Positions 23,993 to 32,774 of a stretch of 64,000 nt of DNA are shown here, one piece after another (positions within the stretch are counted from its first letter, which is position 1; each line of letters starts with the position of its first letter). The notes below the pieces were generated by a model. It was not told the DNA's origin. It searched no databases and was given only the letters and a program-made list of their open reading frames with translations. This DNA comes from Devosia ginsengisoli (GTDB lineage Bacteria > Pseudomonadota > Alphaproteobacteria > Rhizobiales > Devosiaceae): the NCBI RefSeq assembly GCF_007859655.1, contig NZ_CP042304.1, positions 4,342,501-4,406,500 on the forward strand, read 5' to 3'. Made by a program: the position numbers and the translations under genes.

Positions 23993-25842
23993 TGTCGGAC
24001 GCGCTGGAACTGATCAGGGCCATCCTCGCCATGGATGGCCTGGAGGAAGCCGCCGCATTGCAGGTGCTGGAGGCCGCGCTGGAGCGTGAGGTCGACGTGC
24101 TGCGCTATTGTGCGGCCACGCTTGGCCTGGGCGCCACGCTGGTGATGCAGCGCGCCGCGGCCTGGGCCGGCTATGCCTGTTTCGACCGCGTGCCGCAGGG
24201 ACTGCGGGGGCGAACCGAGCCGACGCGGCTGGAGGCGCTGGCCGATGTCCGCATGTTCCGGGTGCAGTTGCTGGACCGGGAAATCGCCTTCGCCTCCCCG
24301 GACTTTTTCGGCATTATCCGCCTCAAGCATCGGCTGGCCAGTACGCCGCGCCTGAGCAAGCTGTTATGTCTCGTGCCCGAGCCGGCTTTGCGCGACTATC
24401 TTGCCGAGGCGGCGGCGCCAGCGCTGATCGACGCGGCCCGGCAGACACTGGCGCGGCGCTGGCCTTATGCCTCCGCCCATCTCGAACTCACCAGGCCGGC
24501 GCGCGCCGGCTTTGTCGGTGCATTGGTACTGCTGGTCGCTTTGCTGCTACTGGCGCCGTTCTTCGCCCAGCTCTGGCTGTTGCCGCTGGCTTGCGGGACA
24601 TTGCTGGCGCCGGCCGCGATCCGCCTCGCCGCCCTGTTCTGCCCCGTCCCGCCATGGCCGCCGCCGCACCGCCCGCCGGACGAGGAACTGCCCGACTATT
24701 CCGTGCTGATCCCTTTGCGCAGCGAGGCCGATATGGTGCCTCAGCTCTTCGCGGCCATGGCGGCACTGGACTACCCGGCCGAACGGCTGGACATCAAATT
24801 CGTGGTCGAGGCGAAATCGACCACCACCATCGCCGCCGTCCGCGCCCGGCTTGGCGATCCGCGCTTTTCCCTGGTTTCGGTGCCCGACGCCTTGCCGCGC
24901 ACCAAGCCCAAGGCGCTCGATTTCGCCCTGCCTTTGTGCCGGGGCGAATATGTGGTCGTGTACGACGCCGAGGACGTGCCGGACCCGGACCAGTTGTGGA
25001 AGGCCGCTTTGCGGTTTCGTGGCGCCCCCGACATTGTGTGCCTGCAGGCGAAACTGGTGATCGACAATGGCCAGCGGAACTGGCTGACCGCGCTGTTCGC
25101 CGGGGAATATGCCGGGCTTTTCACCGTGCTGTTGCCTGCTTTGGCCCGCTGGGGCCTGCCCATGCCGCTGGGCGGCACCTCCAACCATTTCCGTCTCAAG
25201 GCGCTGCGCGAGCTGGGTGGCTGGGACGCCTATAATGTCACCGAGGATGCCGATCTGGGCATGCGGCTGGCCCGGCGGCGCATGCGCGTCGAAGTGCTGG
25301 ATTCGGTGACCAGCGAGGCAGCGCCGGTGCATCTGCTGCCCTGGATCGGGCAGCGCACGCGCTGGATGAAGGGCTGGATGCAGACCTTCATCGTCCACAA
25401 TCGCGACCCCGGGAAGCTGCTGGCGGAAATGGGCCTGCCCGCCATGCTGGCCTTTGAGGCGCTGGTGCTCGGCATGATCATCACGCCGATCCTGCATTGC
25501 GGCTTCGCGGTGGTTTTACTGCTGTTCTGGATTACCGGCGCCGGGGGCGTCGATGGTACCGCCTGGACGCTGTTCTACCTGGTCGTGCTGGCGCTGGGTT
25601 ATGGCAGCGCCATGGCCATGACAACGCTGGGTCTGGCGCGCCTGAAGCGGACCGGTCTGTTGCCGACGCAACTGCTGCTGCCGCTCTATTGGCTGCTGAT
25701 CGGCTTTGCCAGCATGCGCGCCGCCCACGAACTGATGGTGCGGCCCTTCTACTGGTTCAAGTCGCCTCATCGCCCGGAAACAGCGGTCAAATCCCGGCGG
25801 GCCGAGCCGGCACGACCCGCACGGCGGCAGGTTCCCATTTAA
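23992..25842 (+). CDS. Processive family 2 glycosyltransferase with N-terminal helical domain (XagB/BcsA-like)
   Basis: 616-residue membrane glycosyltransferase. Residues 1-160 form a soluble, GspE/MshE N-terminus-like helical region. Two hydrophobic helices follow (about 165-215). The GT2 catalytic domain (about 230-470) has DYSVLIPLRSE, the DxD-type DAEDVPD (about 324), TEDADLG (about 417) and the Q-x-x-R-W motif QRTRW (about 454). Three to four helices close the protein. The D, DxD, D, QxxRW set marks processive synthases of beta-linked exopolysaccharides. The start is fixed by the TGATG overlap with luxI at 23992; the frame is open further upstream only by chance. Co-expression with luxR/luxI suggests cell-density control of a surface polysaccharide (inference). 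The product is unknown. Confidence 0.87.
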   Translation: MSDALELIRAILAMDGLEEAAALQVLEAALEREVDVLRYCAATLGLGATLVMQRAAAWAGYACFDRVPQGLRGRTEPTRLEALADVRMFRVQLLDREIAFASPDFFGIIRLKHRLASTPRLSKLLCLVPEPALRDYLAEAAAPALIDAARQTLARRWPYASAHLELTRPARAGFVGALVLLVALLLLAPFFAQLWLLPLACGTLLAPAAIRLAALFCPVPPWPPPHRPPDEELPDYSVLIPLRSEADMVPQLFAAMAALDYPAERLDIKFVVEAKSTTTIAAVRARLGDPRFSLVSVPDALPRTKPKALDFALPLCRGEYVVVYDAEDVPDPDQLWKAALRFRGAPDIVCLQAKLVIDNGQRNWLTALFAGEYAGLFTVLLPALARWGLPMPLGGTSNHFRLKALRELGGWDAYNVTEDADLGMRLARRRMRVEVLDSVTSEAAPVHLLPWIGQRTRWMKGWMQTFIVHNRDPGKLLAEMGLPAMLAFEALVLGMIITPILHCGFAVVLLLFWITGAGGVDGTAWTLFYLVVLALGYGSAMAMTTLGLARLKRTGLLPTQLLLPLYWLLIGFASMRAAHELMVRPFYWFKSPHRPETAVKSRRAEPARPARRQVPI

Positions 25843-25848
25843 GTAACT

Positions 25849-25863
25849 TGACTATAAGTATCA
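25849..25863. promoter_or_regulatory. Candidate iron-responsive operator (TGA-N9-TCA)
   Basis: TGACTATAAGTATCA matches the iron-responsive operator consensus TGA-N9-TCA recognised by RirA in Hyphomicrobiales. It lies in an AT-rich stretch just before the siderophore-interacting protein gene and the iron-transport operon, which is where such a box is expected. Confidence 0.6.
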
Positions 25864-25915
25864 TAATATGTAGCACCTGCCCGGGATCGAAAATCAGCCA
25901 GACAGGATGACCGCC

Positions 25916-25957
25916 ATGCCGGAACTGCACGCCTATCTGCCCGCGGGCCGGCCATGA
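25916..25957 (+). CDS. Possible 13-residue leader peptide ORF before the SIP gene
   Basis: ATG at 25916 with a CAGGA site 8 nt upstream encodes MPELHAYLPAGRP and stops within the ATGA that starts the SIP gene. A two-residue-codon longer start (ATG 25907) shares the frame. Nothing shows that the peptide is functional; it may only deliver ribosomes to the next start. A similar 13-codon ORF precedes the first permease. Confidence 0.3.
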   Translation: MPELHAYLPAGRP

Positions 25958-26841
25958 GGCAGATGTTCCACGAAGCCACGGTGCTGGCGCGCCAATCACT
26001 GACGCCGGGCATGCTGCGGCTGACTTTCGGCGGCCCGGGCCTCGACGCGTTCAGGACCACCGGCATTGGCGATGAATATCTCCGCCTGTTCTTTCCCAAT
26101 GAGAAGACGGGCAAGCTGCATCTGCCTGAGATCACCGAGGATGGTCGCTGGACCTATCCGGACGGGCAGGACGCCATCCGCTGCTCGACCTATACGGTGC
26201 GCCGCCTGCGGCCCGAACTGGGCGAGGTCGATATCGACTTCGTGGTGCATGAAGGCGGGCTGGCCAGCGAATGGGCACAGCGGGCCAATCCGGGCGACCG
26301 GGTGACCATCAACAATCCGCGCGGGCTCTATGCGCCACCATCCGATATCGTCTGGCAATTGCTGGTGGCCGATGCCACGGGCCTGCCGGCCCTGTCGCGG
26401 CTGCTGGAACAGACCCCCAAGCATGTGCAGTCGCGGGTATTCATCGAGGTGGCACAGGCCGAGGACGAGCAGGAATTGCCGGCCCATCCCGGCGCTACCG
26501 TGACCTGGCTGCACAAGAGTGGCAATGGCGTGGCGCCGAGCCGGATGGGCGAAGTGGTGCGCGCCGTGCCGCTGCCGCAGACCCCGGGCTATGTCTGGGT
26601 GGCCGGTGAGCAGAAGGTGGTGCGTGCCATCCGCAAATTCGTGCGCCAGGAGCTGAAGCTCCCCGCCGAGCGCTACGAACTGGTCGGTTACTGGACCGCC
26701 CAGGGCGAGGAATGGGACGCCAAGTGGGATGCGCTCGACCCGGCCATCAAGGCGCAGATCGATGCGGCCTGGGATTCGGACCGCGACCCCGAGGAAGTGC
26801 GCGACGAATATGAAGCGACGCTGGAGAAGTTCGGCCTCTGA
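25954..26841 (+). CDS. Siderophore-interacting protein (FAD-dependent ferric-siderophore reductase)
   Basis: 295-residue SIP-family flavoprotein that releases iron from ferric siderophores by reduction in the cytoplasm. Seen: the FAD-binding domain (about 1-120) with DEYLRLFFP, the R-x-Y-T/S motif in CSTYTVRRL and VVHEGGLASEWAQRANPGDRV. The SIP NAD(P)H-binding domain (about 125-285) has LLVADATGLPALSRLLE, VWVAGEQKVVRAIRKFVRQEL and YWTAQGEEWD. It is first in an iron-uptake operon with two FecCD permeases and an ATPase, behind a candidate iron-responsive box. The start ATG 25954 overlaps a tiny upstream ORF; ATG 25963 is an alternative. Confidence 0.9.
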   Translation: MRQMFHEATVLARQSLTPGMLRLTFGGPGLDAFRTTGIGDEYLRLFFPNEKTGKLHLPEITEDGRWTYPDGQDAIRCSTYTVRRLRPELGEVDIDFVVHEGGLASEWAQRANPGDRVTINNPRGLYAPPSDIVWQLLVADATGLPALSRLLEQTPKHVQSRVFIEVAQAEDEQELPAHPGATVTWLHKSGNGVAPSRMGEVVRAVPLPQTPGYVWVAGEQKVVRAIRKFVRQELKLPAERYELVGYWTAQGEEWDAKWDALDPAIKAQIDAAWDSDRDPEEVRDEYEATLEKFGL

Positions 26842-26884
26842 TCGTAATTTGACGACCGATGCCCAAAGACAGCGGAGCAACCAC

Positions 26885-26926
26885 ATGATCGGGACGATTT
26901 CGCGCAGCGGGGCCAATCCAGGATGA
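26885..26926 (+). CDS. Possible 13-residue leader ORF before the first FecCD permease
   Basis: ATG 26885 with a GGAG site 7 nt upstream encodes MIGTISRSGANPG and stops at TGA 26924-26926, overlapping the permease ATG at 26923. The permease start has no usable ribosome site of its own, so translational coupling through this ORF is plausible. Not shown to be a functional peptide. Confidence 0.35.
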   Translation: MIGTISRSGANPG

Positions 26927-27984
26927 GCCTCACCGCCACCAGCCAGGACCTGGCGCGCCAGGACGCACGACGCCCCGGCGTGGCCCAGAGCAATGCCACG
27001 CGGCTGGCCTGGCTGCTGCTGGCTATTGCGGTGCTGGTCGCGGTGCTGGTGGCCAGCATTGCCGTTGGCTCCAAGGACATTCCGGTTTCCACCGTCCTCG
27101 ATGCGCTCTTCGCCTATGACGACAGCGACGACCACGCTATCGTCCAGGCCCTGCGCGTGCCGCGTACGCTGATGGGGCTGGCGGTGGGCGCGGCGCTCGG
27201 CATGGCGGGAGCGCTGATCCAGGCGCTGACGCGCAATCCGCTGGCCGATCCGGGCATTCTCGGCGTCAATGCCGGGGCGGCCTTCTTCGTCGTGCTGGCG
27301 GTGGGCCTGTTCGGCCTCACCTCCATCCAGTCCTATATCTGGTTCGCCTTTCTCGGGGCCATCGTGACCACAGTGCTTGTCTATGCCGTGGGCTCGGCCG
27401 GGCGGGGCGGGGCAACGCCGGTGCGGCTGACGCTGGCGGGCGTGGCCATCGGCGCGGTGCTGTCAGGCATTTCCTCGGGCATTACCCTGCTCAACCCCAG
27501 CATCTTCGACCGCATGCGCCAATGGGGCGCCGGCTCGCTGGTGGCGCCGGGCTATGAAACGCTGTGGGCCGTGCTGCCCTTCATCGGCATCGGGCTGGTC
27601 ATCGCGATTCTGGTGGCGCGGCCGCTCAATGCCGTCGCCCTGGGCGATGACCTGGCCGCGGCTTTGGGCGCCAACATGGTGCGTACCCGCGCGCTGGTCG
27701 TGGTCGCGACGACCCTGCTGGCCGGGGCGGCGACGGCGGCGGCCGGCCCCATCGGCTTTGTCGGGCTGATGGTGCCGCATGTGGCGCGCTGGATCGTCGG
27801 GCCCGACCAGCGCTGGATTTTCCTCTTCACCGTGGTGCTGGCGCCCATATTGCTGCTGACATCAGATATTGTCGGCCGCGTGGTGATGCGGCCGGGCGAA
27901 TTGCAGGTGGGCATCGTCACCGCCTTTGTCGGCGCCCCGGTGCTGATCCTGCTGGCGCGCCGGCGCAGGGTGAGCGGGCTATGA
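26923..27984 (+). CDS. Iron-siderophore ABC transporter permease (FecCD family)
   Basis: 353-residue BtuC/FecCD-type permease with about ten helices. Seen: LRVPRTLMGLAVGAALGMAGALIQALTRNPLADPGILGVNAGAA, the family hallmark, and PIGFVGLMVPHVARWIVGPDQRW near the C-terminus. It imports ferric siderophores (or a related chelate) together with the second permease, with which it overlaps by 4 nt. An N-terminal polar tail of about 20 residues precedes the first helix. Confidence 0.92.
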   Translation: MSLTATSQDLARQDARRPGVAQSNATRLAWLLLAIAVLVAVLVASIAVGSKDIPVSTVLDALFAYDDSDDHAIVQALRVPRTLMGLAVGAALGMAGALIQALTRNPLADPGILGVNAGAAFFVVLAVGLFGLTSIQSYIWFAFLGAIVTTVLVYAVGSAGRGGATPVRLTLAGVAIGAVLSGISSGITLLNPSIFDRMRQWGAGSLVAPGYETLWAVLPFIGIGLVIAILVARPLNAVALGDDLAAALGANMVRTRALVVVATTLLAGAATAAAGPIGFVGLMVPHVARWIVGPDQRWIFLFTVVLAPILLLTSDIVGRVVMRPGELQVGIVTAFVGAPVLILLARRRRVSGL

Positions 27985-29051
27985 GCGCGCTCGAACAGAT
28001 CAAGGGCATCGACTTCGGCCGGCCGATCCGGGCGGTGCGCTGGTTCGGCGATGCGTTGTCGCATCGGCTCGATGTCAGGACGGTCAGCGTCTGCCTCGTG
28101 CTGCTGGCCATTGCGCTAGCCGTGGCACTGGTAACGCTGGCCAGCGGGGAATATCAGGTGCCGCTGCCCGATGTGGTCAGGGCTTTGCTGGGGCAGGCCG
28201 AGGGCCGCATCCACATGGTGGTGGTGGAGTGGCGCCTGCCGCGGACCGCGCTGGCGCTGATCCTGGGCGCGGCTTTGGGCATGGGCGGGGCGATCTTCCA
28301 GTCGCTGACTCGCAATCCGCTGGGCAGCCCCGATATTATCGGTTTCGATGCCGGCGCCTATACCGGCGCGCTGGTCGTCATCATTCTGCTGCAGGGCGGC
28401 TATTATGCCATTGCCGGTGGCGCGCTGGCTGGCGGGCTCTGCACGGCCCTGCTGGTCTACGTGCTGGCCTATAGCCGCGGCGTGCAGGGCTTTCGGCTGA
28501 TCATCGTCGGCATCGGTGTTTCGGCCATGCTGACCTCGCTCAATACCTGGATGCTGCTGCGCGCAAAGCTCGAAGTGGCCATGGCGGCGGCCATCTGGGG
28601 CGCTGGCACGCTGAACGGGCTGGGGCTCGACCGGCTGGGGCCGGCGGCGCTGATCCTGGCCGTGCTGATCCCGCTGGCTTTGCTGATGAGCCGGCCCATG
28701 GCACAGCTCGAACTGGGCGACGACGCGGCACGGGCGCTGGGTGTCAATGCCGAGCACACAAGGCTGGCGCTGCTGGTGCTGGGCGTGGCGCTGACCGCGA
28801 CGGTGACCGCCACGGCCGGCCCGATCGGCTTTGTCGCCTTGGCCGCGCCGCAACTGGCGCGGCGGCTGACCGGCTCGGCCGGTGTTGCCATGCTGCCGGC
28901 GGCGGCCATGGGCGCGCTGCTGCTGGCAGCGGCCGATTATCTTGCACAGCGCGCCTTCGCACCGACGCAGATTCCTGTTGGCATCGTCACGGTCAGCCTG
29001 GGCGGCGTCTATTTCGTCTGGCTGCTGCTGCGCGAAGCGCGCCGGCAATGA
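27981..29051 (+). CDS. Iron-siderophore ABC transporter permease (FecCD family), second subunit
   Basis: 356-residue FecCD permease. Seen: VEWRLPRTALALILGAALGMGGAIFQSLTRNPLGSPDIIGFDAGAYTGAL, and AGPIGFVALAAPQLARRLTG near the C-terminus. It forms the heterodimeric membrane channel with the preceding permease; the two starts and stops overlap (ATGA). The pair most resembles the FepD/FepG arrangement. No periplasmic binding protein gene is nearby. Confidence 0.92.
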   Translation: MSALEQIKGIDFGRPIRAVRWFGDALSHRLDVRTVSVCLVLLAIALAVALVTLASGEYQVPLPDVVRALLGQAEGRIHMVVVEWRLPRTALALILGAALGMGGAIFQSLTRNPLGSPDIIGFDAGAYTGALVVIILLQGGYYAIAGGALAGGLCTALLVYVLAYSRGVQGFRLIIVGIGVSAMLTSLNTWMLLRAKLEVAMAAAIWGAGTLNGLGLDRLGPAALILAVLIPLALLMSRPMAQLELGDDAARALGVNAEHTRLALLVLGVALTATVTATAGPIGFVALAAPQLARRLTGSAGVAMLPAAAMGALLLAAADYLAQRAFAPTQIPVGIVTVSLGGVYFVWLLLREARRQ

Positions 29052-29062
29052 GGGACAAGAAC

Positions 29063-29884
29063 ATGAACCGACACGATCCAGCCCTCAGCAGCGACACGCC
29101 GCGCCTTTATGCTGAAGGCGTCACCATCGGCTATGACAGCCGGGTCATTTCCAAGGACCTGTCGGTGGGCATTCCCGACCGCTCCTTCACTGTCATCGTC
29201 GGCGCCAATGCCTGCGGCAAGTCCACCTTGCTGCGGGCGCTGTCGCGGCTGATCAAGCCGGCGACGGGCAGCGTGGTGCTGGATGGGCAATCCATTTCGA
29301 GCTTCCCGGCCAAGGAAGTGGCGCGGCGGCTGGGCCTGCTGCCGCAGACCTCCATTGCTCCCGAGGGTATTTCGGTGGCCGACCTCATCGCCCGTGGCCG
29401 CTATCCGCACCAGAAGCTGTTGCGGCAATGGTCGCGCGAGGACGAGGCGGCGGTCATCGCGGCCATGGAGGCCACCAAGGTCACCGAACTCAGCCACCGG
29501 CCGGTCGATGAATTGTCCGGCGGCCAGCGCCAGCGCGTCTGGGTCGCCATGGTGCTGGCGCAGGAAACGCCACTGCTGCTGCTGGATGAACCGACGACCT
29601 TTCTCGACATCACCCACCAGATCGAACTGCTCGACCTGCTGAGCGAGCTCAACCGGCGCGACGGCCAGACCATTGTCGCCGTGCTGCATGACCTCAATCA
29701 CGCCTGCCGCTATGCCACCCACATCATCGCCATGCGCGATGGCGCAGTGATCGCCGAAGGCGCGCCGCGCCATATCGTCACCGCCGAGCTGGTCGAGGCG
29801 GTGTTCGGCCTGCCCTGCATCATCATCGACGATCCAATCGCCCATACGCCGCTGGTCATTCCGCGCGGCGCGGCGCGTCTATGA
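29063..29884 (+). CDS. Iron-siderophore ABC transporter ATP-binding protein (FepC type)
   Basis: 273-residue ATPase that energises the FecCD pair. Seen: Walker A in [16 protein letters not shown], the Q-loop LPQTSIAPEG, the signature [14 protein letters not shown], Walker B LLLLDEPTTFLDI and the H-loop VLHDLNHACRYA; these phrasings are those of FepC/FhuC. ATG 29063 is preferred over ATG 29048 (which overlaps the permease stop), because an AGGGAC site lies 6 nt upstream. The C-terminal tail carries CIIIDDPIAHTPLVIPRG, common in this family. Confidence 0.93.
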   Translation: MNRHDPALSSDTPRLYAEGVTIGYDSRVISKDLSVGIPDRSFTVIVGANACGKSTLLRALSRLIKPATGSVVLDGQSISSFPAKEVARRLGLLPQTSIAPEGISVADLIARGRYPHQKLLRQWSREDEAAVIAAMEATKVTELSHRPVDELSGGQRQRVWVAMVLAQETPLLLLDEPTTFLDITHQIELLDLLSELNRRDGQTIVAVLHDLNHACRYATHIIAMRDGAVIAEGAPRHIVTAELVEAVFGLPCIIIDDPIAHTPLVIPRGAARL

Positions 29885-29910
29885 GGTCGAGCGCGGGGAG
29901 GCTTGGGTGC

Positions 29911-29950
29911 CACGACCTCGTCCTTCGACAAGCTCAGGATGAGGTCTGCT
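29911..29950. repeat. Partial family D repeat
   Basis: ACGACCTCGTCCTTCGACA and AGCTCAGGATGAGGTCTGCT match one arm of the palindrome at 21221-21312. Only half the element is present. It lies between the convergent iron-transport ATPase and ABC-F genes. Confidence 0.6.
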
Positions 29951-29969
29951 GGGGGAAGCCGACGTCGCT

Positions 29970-31592
29970 TTAGCTCCTGAGGCCTGGGGCTTCCTGGCCG
30001 GTGCTCTGCACATATTCGGTATAGCCGCCGCCATAGGTGTGCACACCCTCGGGCGTCAGCTCCAGCACGCGATTGGAGAGGGCGGCGAGGAAGTGGCGGT
30101 CATGGCTGACGAAGAGCATCGTGCCTTCATAGGCGCTGAGCGCGCTGATCAGCATTTCCTTGGTGGCGATGTCGAGATGGTTGGTCGGCTCGTCCAGCAC
30201 GAGGAAATTCGGCGGGTCGAACAGCATGATGGCCATGACCAGCCGGGCCTTTTCCCCGCCTGACAGGACGCGGCATTTCTTGTCGATCTCGTCGCCGGAA
30301 AAGCCGAAGCAGCCAGCCAGTGCCCGCAAAGGCGCCTGCCCGGCCTGCGGGAAACTGTCCTGCAACTGCTCGAACACGGTGCGGTCGCCATCGAGCACAT
30401 CCATGGCGTGCTGGGCGAAATAGCCCATCTTGACGCTGGGGCCGCGCGAGACGGTGCCGGCATCGGGATCGGCCGTACCGGTGATCAGCTTGAGCAGGGT
30501 CGACTTGCCGGCGCCATTGACGCCCATGATGCACCAGCGCTCCTTGCGGCGCACATGGAAGTCGAGCCCATCATAGATGGTGCGGCTGCCATAGCTCTTG
30601 CTGACGCCCTTGAGCTGCGCCACGTCCTCGCCGGAGCGCGGGGCAGGGCGGAATTCGAACTCGACGACCTGCCGGCGCTTGGGCGGCTCGACGCGGTCGA
30701 TCTTGTCGAGCTTCTTGACCCGGCTCTGCACCTGCGCGGCATGGCTGGCGCGGGCCTTGAAGCGCTCGATGAAGGCAATTTCCTTGGCCAGCATGGCTTG
30801 CTGGCGCTCGAACTGCGCCTGCTGCTGCTTTTCGGCCAAAGCCCGCTGCTGCTGGTAGAATTCGTAATTGCCCGAATAGGTGGTGAGCGAGCCGGCGTCG
30901 ATCTCGACGATCTTGGTGCAGATGCGGTTCAGGAATTCGCGGTCGTGCGAGGTCATGAACAGGGCGCCCGAATAGTTCTGCAGGAACGCTTCGAGCCAGA
31001 TCAGGCTTTCGATGTCGAGATGGTTGCTCGGCTCGTCCAGCAGCAAGGCGTCGGGGCGCATGAGCAGGATCCGGGCCAGGGCCACGCGCATCTTCCAACC
31101 GCCTGACAGCGCGCCGACATCGCCGTCCATCATTTCCTGGGAGAAGCCGAGGCCGTCGAGCACTTCGCGGGCGCGGCCATCGAGCGAATAGCCGTCCAGC
31201 TCCTCGAACTGATGCTGCACCTCGCCATAGCGCTCGATGATGGCGTCCATGGCGTCGGCTTTGTCGGGGTCGCCCATATCGGCTTCCAGCGCGCGCATTT
31301 CGGTGATGAGCGCACTGACCGGGCCGGCGCCGTCCATGACTTCGGCGACGACGCTGCGGCCGGCCATCTCGCCGACATCCTGGCTGAAATAGCCGATGGT
31401 GATGCCGCGATCCATCGACACCTGGCCCTCGTCAGGCTGCTCCTCGCCGGTGATCATGCGGAACAGGGTAGTCTTGCCGGCGCCATTGGGACCGACCAGG
31501 CCGATCTTTTCGCCCTTCTGCAACACCGCCGATGCCTCGATGAAGACGATCTGCTTGCCGTTCTGCTTGCCGATGCTTTCGAGACGTATCAT
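29970..31592 (-). CDS. ABC-F family ATPase (translation-associated)
   Basis: 540-residue soluble protein with two nucleotide-binding domains and no membrane segments. First domain: GLVGPNGAGKTTLFR, ALSGGWKMRVALAR, LLLDEPSNHLD. Then a charged helical linker (about 245-310, rich in Q, K, R and E, the P-site tRNA-interaction region of ABC-F proteins). Second domain: GVNGAGKSTLLKL, LSGGEKARLVMA, LVLDEPTNHLD. Such proteins bind the ribosomal E site and relieve stalls. The length and the inter-domain arm suggest a Uup/YbiT-like housekeeping type rather than an antibiotic-resistance type. No operon partner. Confidence 0.9.
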   Translation of the reverse strand: MIRLESIGKQNGKQIVFIEASAVLQKGEKIGLVGPNGAGKTTLFRMITGEEQPDEGQVSMDRGITIGYFSQDVGEMAGRSVVAEVMDGAGPVSALITEMRALEADMGDPDKADAMDAIIERYGEVQHQFEELDGYSLDGRAREVLDGLGFSQEMMDGDVGALSGGWKMRVALARILLMRPDALLLDEPSNHLDIESLIWLEAFLQNYSGALFMTSHDREFLNRICTKIVEIDAGSLTTYSGNYEFYQQQRALAEKQQQAQFERQQAMLAKEIAFIERFKARASHAAQVQSRVKKLDKIDRVEPPKRRQVVEFEFRPAPRSGEDVAQLKGVSKSYGSRTIYDGLDFHVRRKERWCIMGVNGAGKSTLLKLITGTADPDAGTVSRGPSVKMGYFAQHAMDVLDGDRTVFEQLQDSFPQAGQAPLRALAGCFGFSGDEIDKKCRVLSGGEKARLVMAIMLFDPPNFLVLDEPTNHLDIATKEMLISALSAYEGTMLFVSHDRHFLAALSNRVLELTPEGVHTYGGGYTEYVQSTGQEAPGLRS

Positions 31593-31694
31593 GCGATGTG
31601 GAACCCTACGCGCCGCGCCGACGGACGCAGCGGAAGCGCCCGTAAAGCATTGCAGGCCGGCTGGCGCAAGGCCGCCGGTGTCACAGGGGGTATG

Positions 31695-32774
31695 CTAGCG
31701 CTTGTGCCGGGCCACGCCATCCGATCCGAAGATGATGGCGCGGGCGGGGTCGAAGGTGAGATCCACACGCTGGCCGGGCTTGAGATCGTGGTCGCCATCG
31801 AGCACCACCAGCCAGGACGCGCCGGATGGCAGCTTGAGGCTGATATTGGTCTCGTTGCCCAGCCGCTCGACCAGCACCACCTCGCCGACAATGGTGCCGG
31901 CTTGGTTCAGCAGGTCATGCGGGCGGATGCCGAGGGTGACGGTATCGCCGGGCTTGATGCCGGTGTCATCGGCCGGGATGGCCATGGTGGCGAGGTCCTT
32001 GCCGGCCACCGTGACTTTGTCGGCACCGATACCTTCCACGGTCACACTGATGAAATTCATCTTGGGCGAGCCGATGAAACCGGCGACGAAGAGATTGGCG
32101 GGGCGCTGGTAGAGCTCGATCGGCGCGCCCACCTGCTGCACCACCCCGCCATTGAGCACCACGATCTTGTCGGCCAGGGTCATGGCTTCGACCTGGTCAT
32201 GCGTCACATAGACCATGGTGGCGCCGAGGTCCTGATGGAGTTTCGCCAGTTCCATGCGCATGTCAACGCGCAGGGCGGCGTCGAGGTTGGACAGGGGTTC
32301 ATCGAACAGGAACACTTCTGGCTGGCGCACGATGGCGCGGCCGATGGCGACGCGCTGGCGCTGCCCGCCCGAAAGCTGGCTCGGCTTGCGCTCGAGCAGG
32401 TGTTCCATCTGCAGGATTTTCGCGGCTTCGCGGATCTTGGCGTCGCGCACATCCTTGGGCGTCTTCGCCAGTTTGAGGCCAAAACCGACATTGTCGTAGA
32501 CCGTCATATGCGGGTAGAGCGCGTAATTCTGGAACACCATGGCAATGCCGCGGTCGCGCGGTTCGACGGCGTTGCACAGCTTGTCGGCGATCCAGAGTTC
32601 GCCCCCGGTTATGTCCTCCAGCCCGGCAATCATACGCAGCAAGGTGGATTTCCCGCAGCCCGAGGGGCCGACAAAGACCACGAATTCGCCATGGGTGACG
32701 CTGAGGTCTACGCCCTTGATGACTTCGACTTCGCCATAGCTCTTGTGGAGCGCTTTCAGTTCGAGGCCAGCCAT
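31695..32774 (-). CDS. Sugar ABC transporter ATP-binding protein (MalK/UgpC family)
   Basis: 359-residue CUT1 ATPase. Seen: Walker [16 protein letters not shown]-loop [14 protein letters not shown], signature [15 protein letters not shown], Walker [15 protein letters not shown]-loop [14 protein letters not shown]. The C-terminal regulatory TOBE region has LGIRPHDL and a VEGI strand. It is the last gene of the rhamnosidase-transporter operon. Its start lies inside the 3' extension of the upstream permease ORF, out of frame by one base, with an AGGAGAG site before ATG 32774. Confidence 0.93.
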   Translation of the reverse strand: MAGLELKALHKSYGEVEVIKGVDLSVTHGEFVVFVGPSGCGKSTLLRMIAGLEDITGGELWIADKLCNAVEPRDRGIAMVFQNYALYPHMTVYDNVGFGLKLAKTPKDVRDAKIREAAKILQMEHLLERKPSQLSGGQRQRVAIGRAIVRQPEVFLFDEPLSNLDAALRVDMRMELAKLHQDLGATMVYVTHDQVEAMTLADKIVVLNGGVVQQVGAPIELYQRPANLFVAGFIGSPKMNFISVTVEGIGADKVTVAGKDLATMAIPADDTGIKPGDTVTLGIRPHDLLNQAGTIVGEVVLVERLGNETNISLKLPSGASWLVVLDGDHDLKPGQRVDLTFDPARAIIFGSDGVARHKR

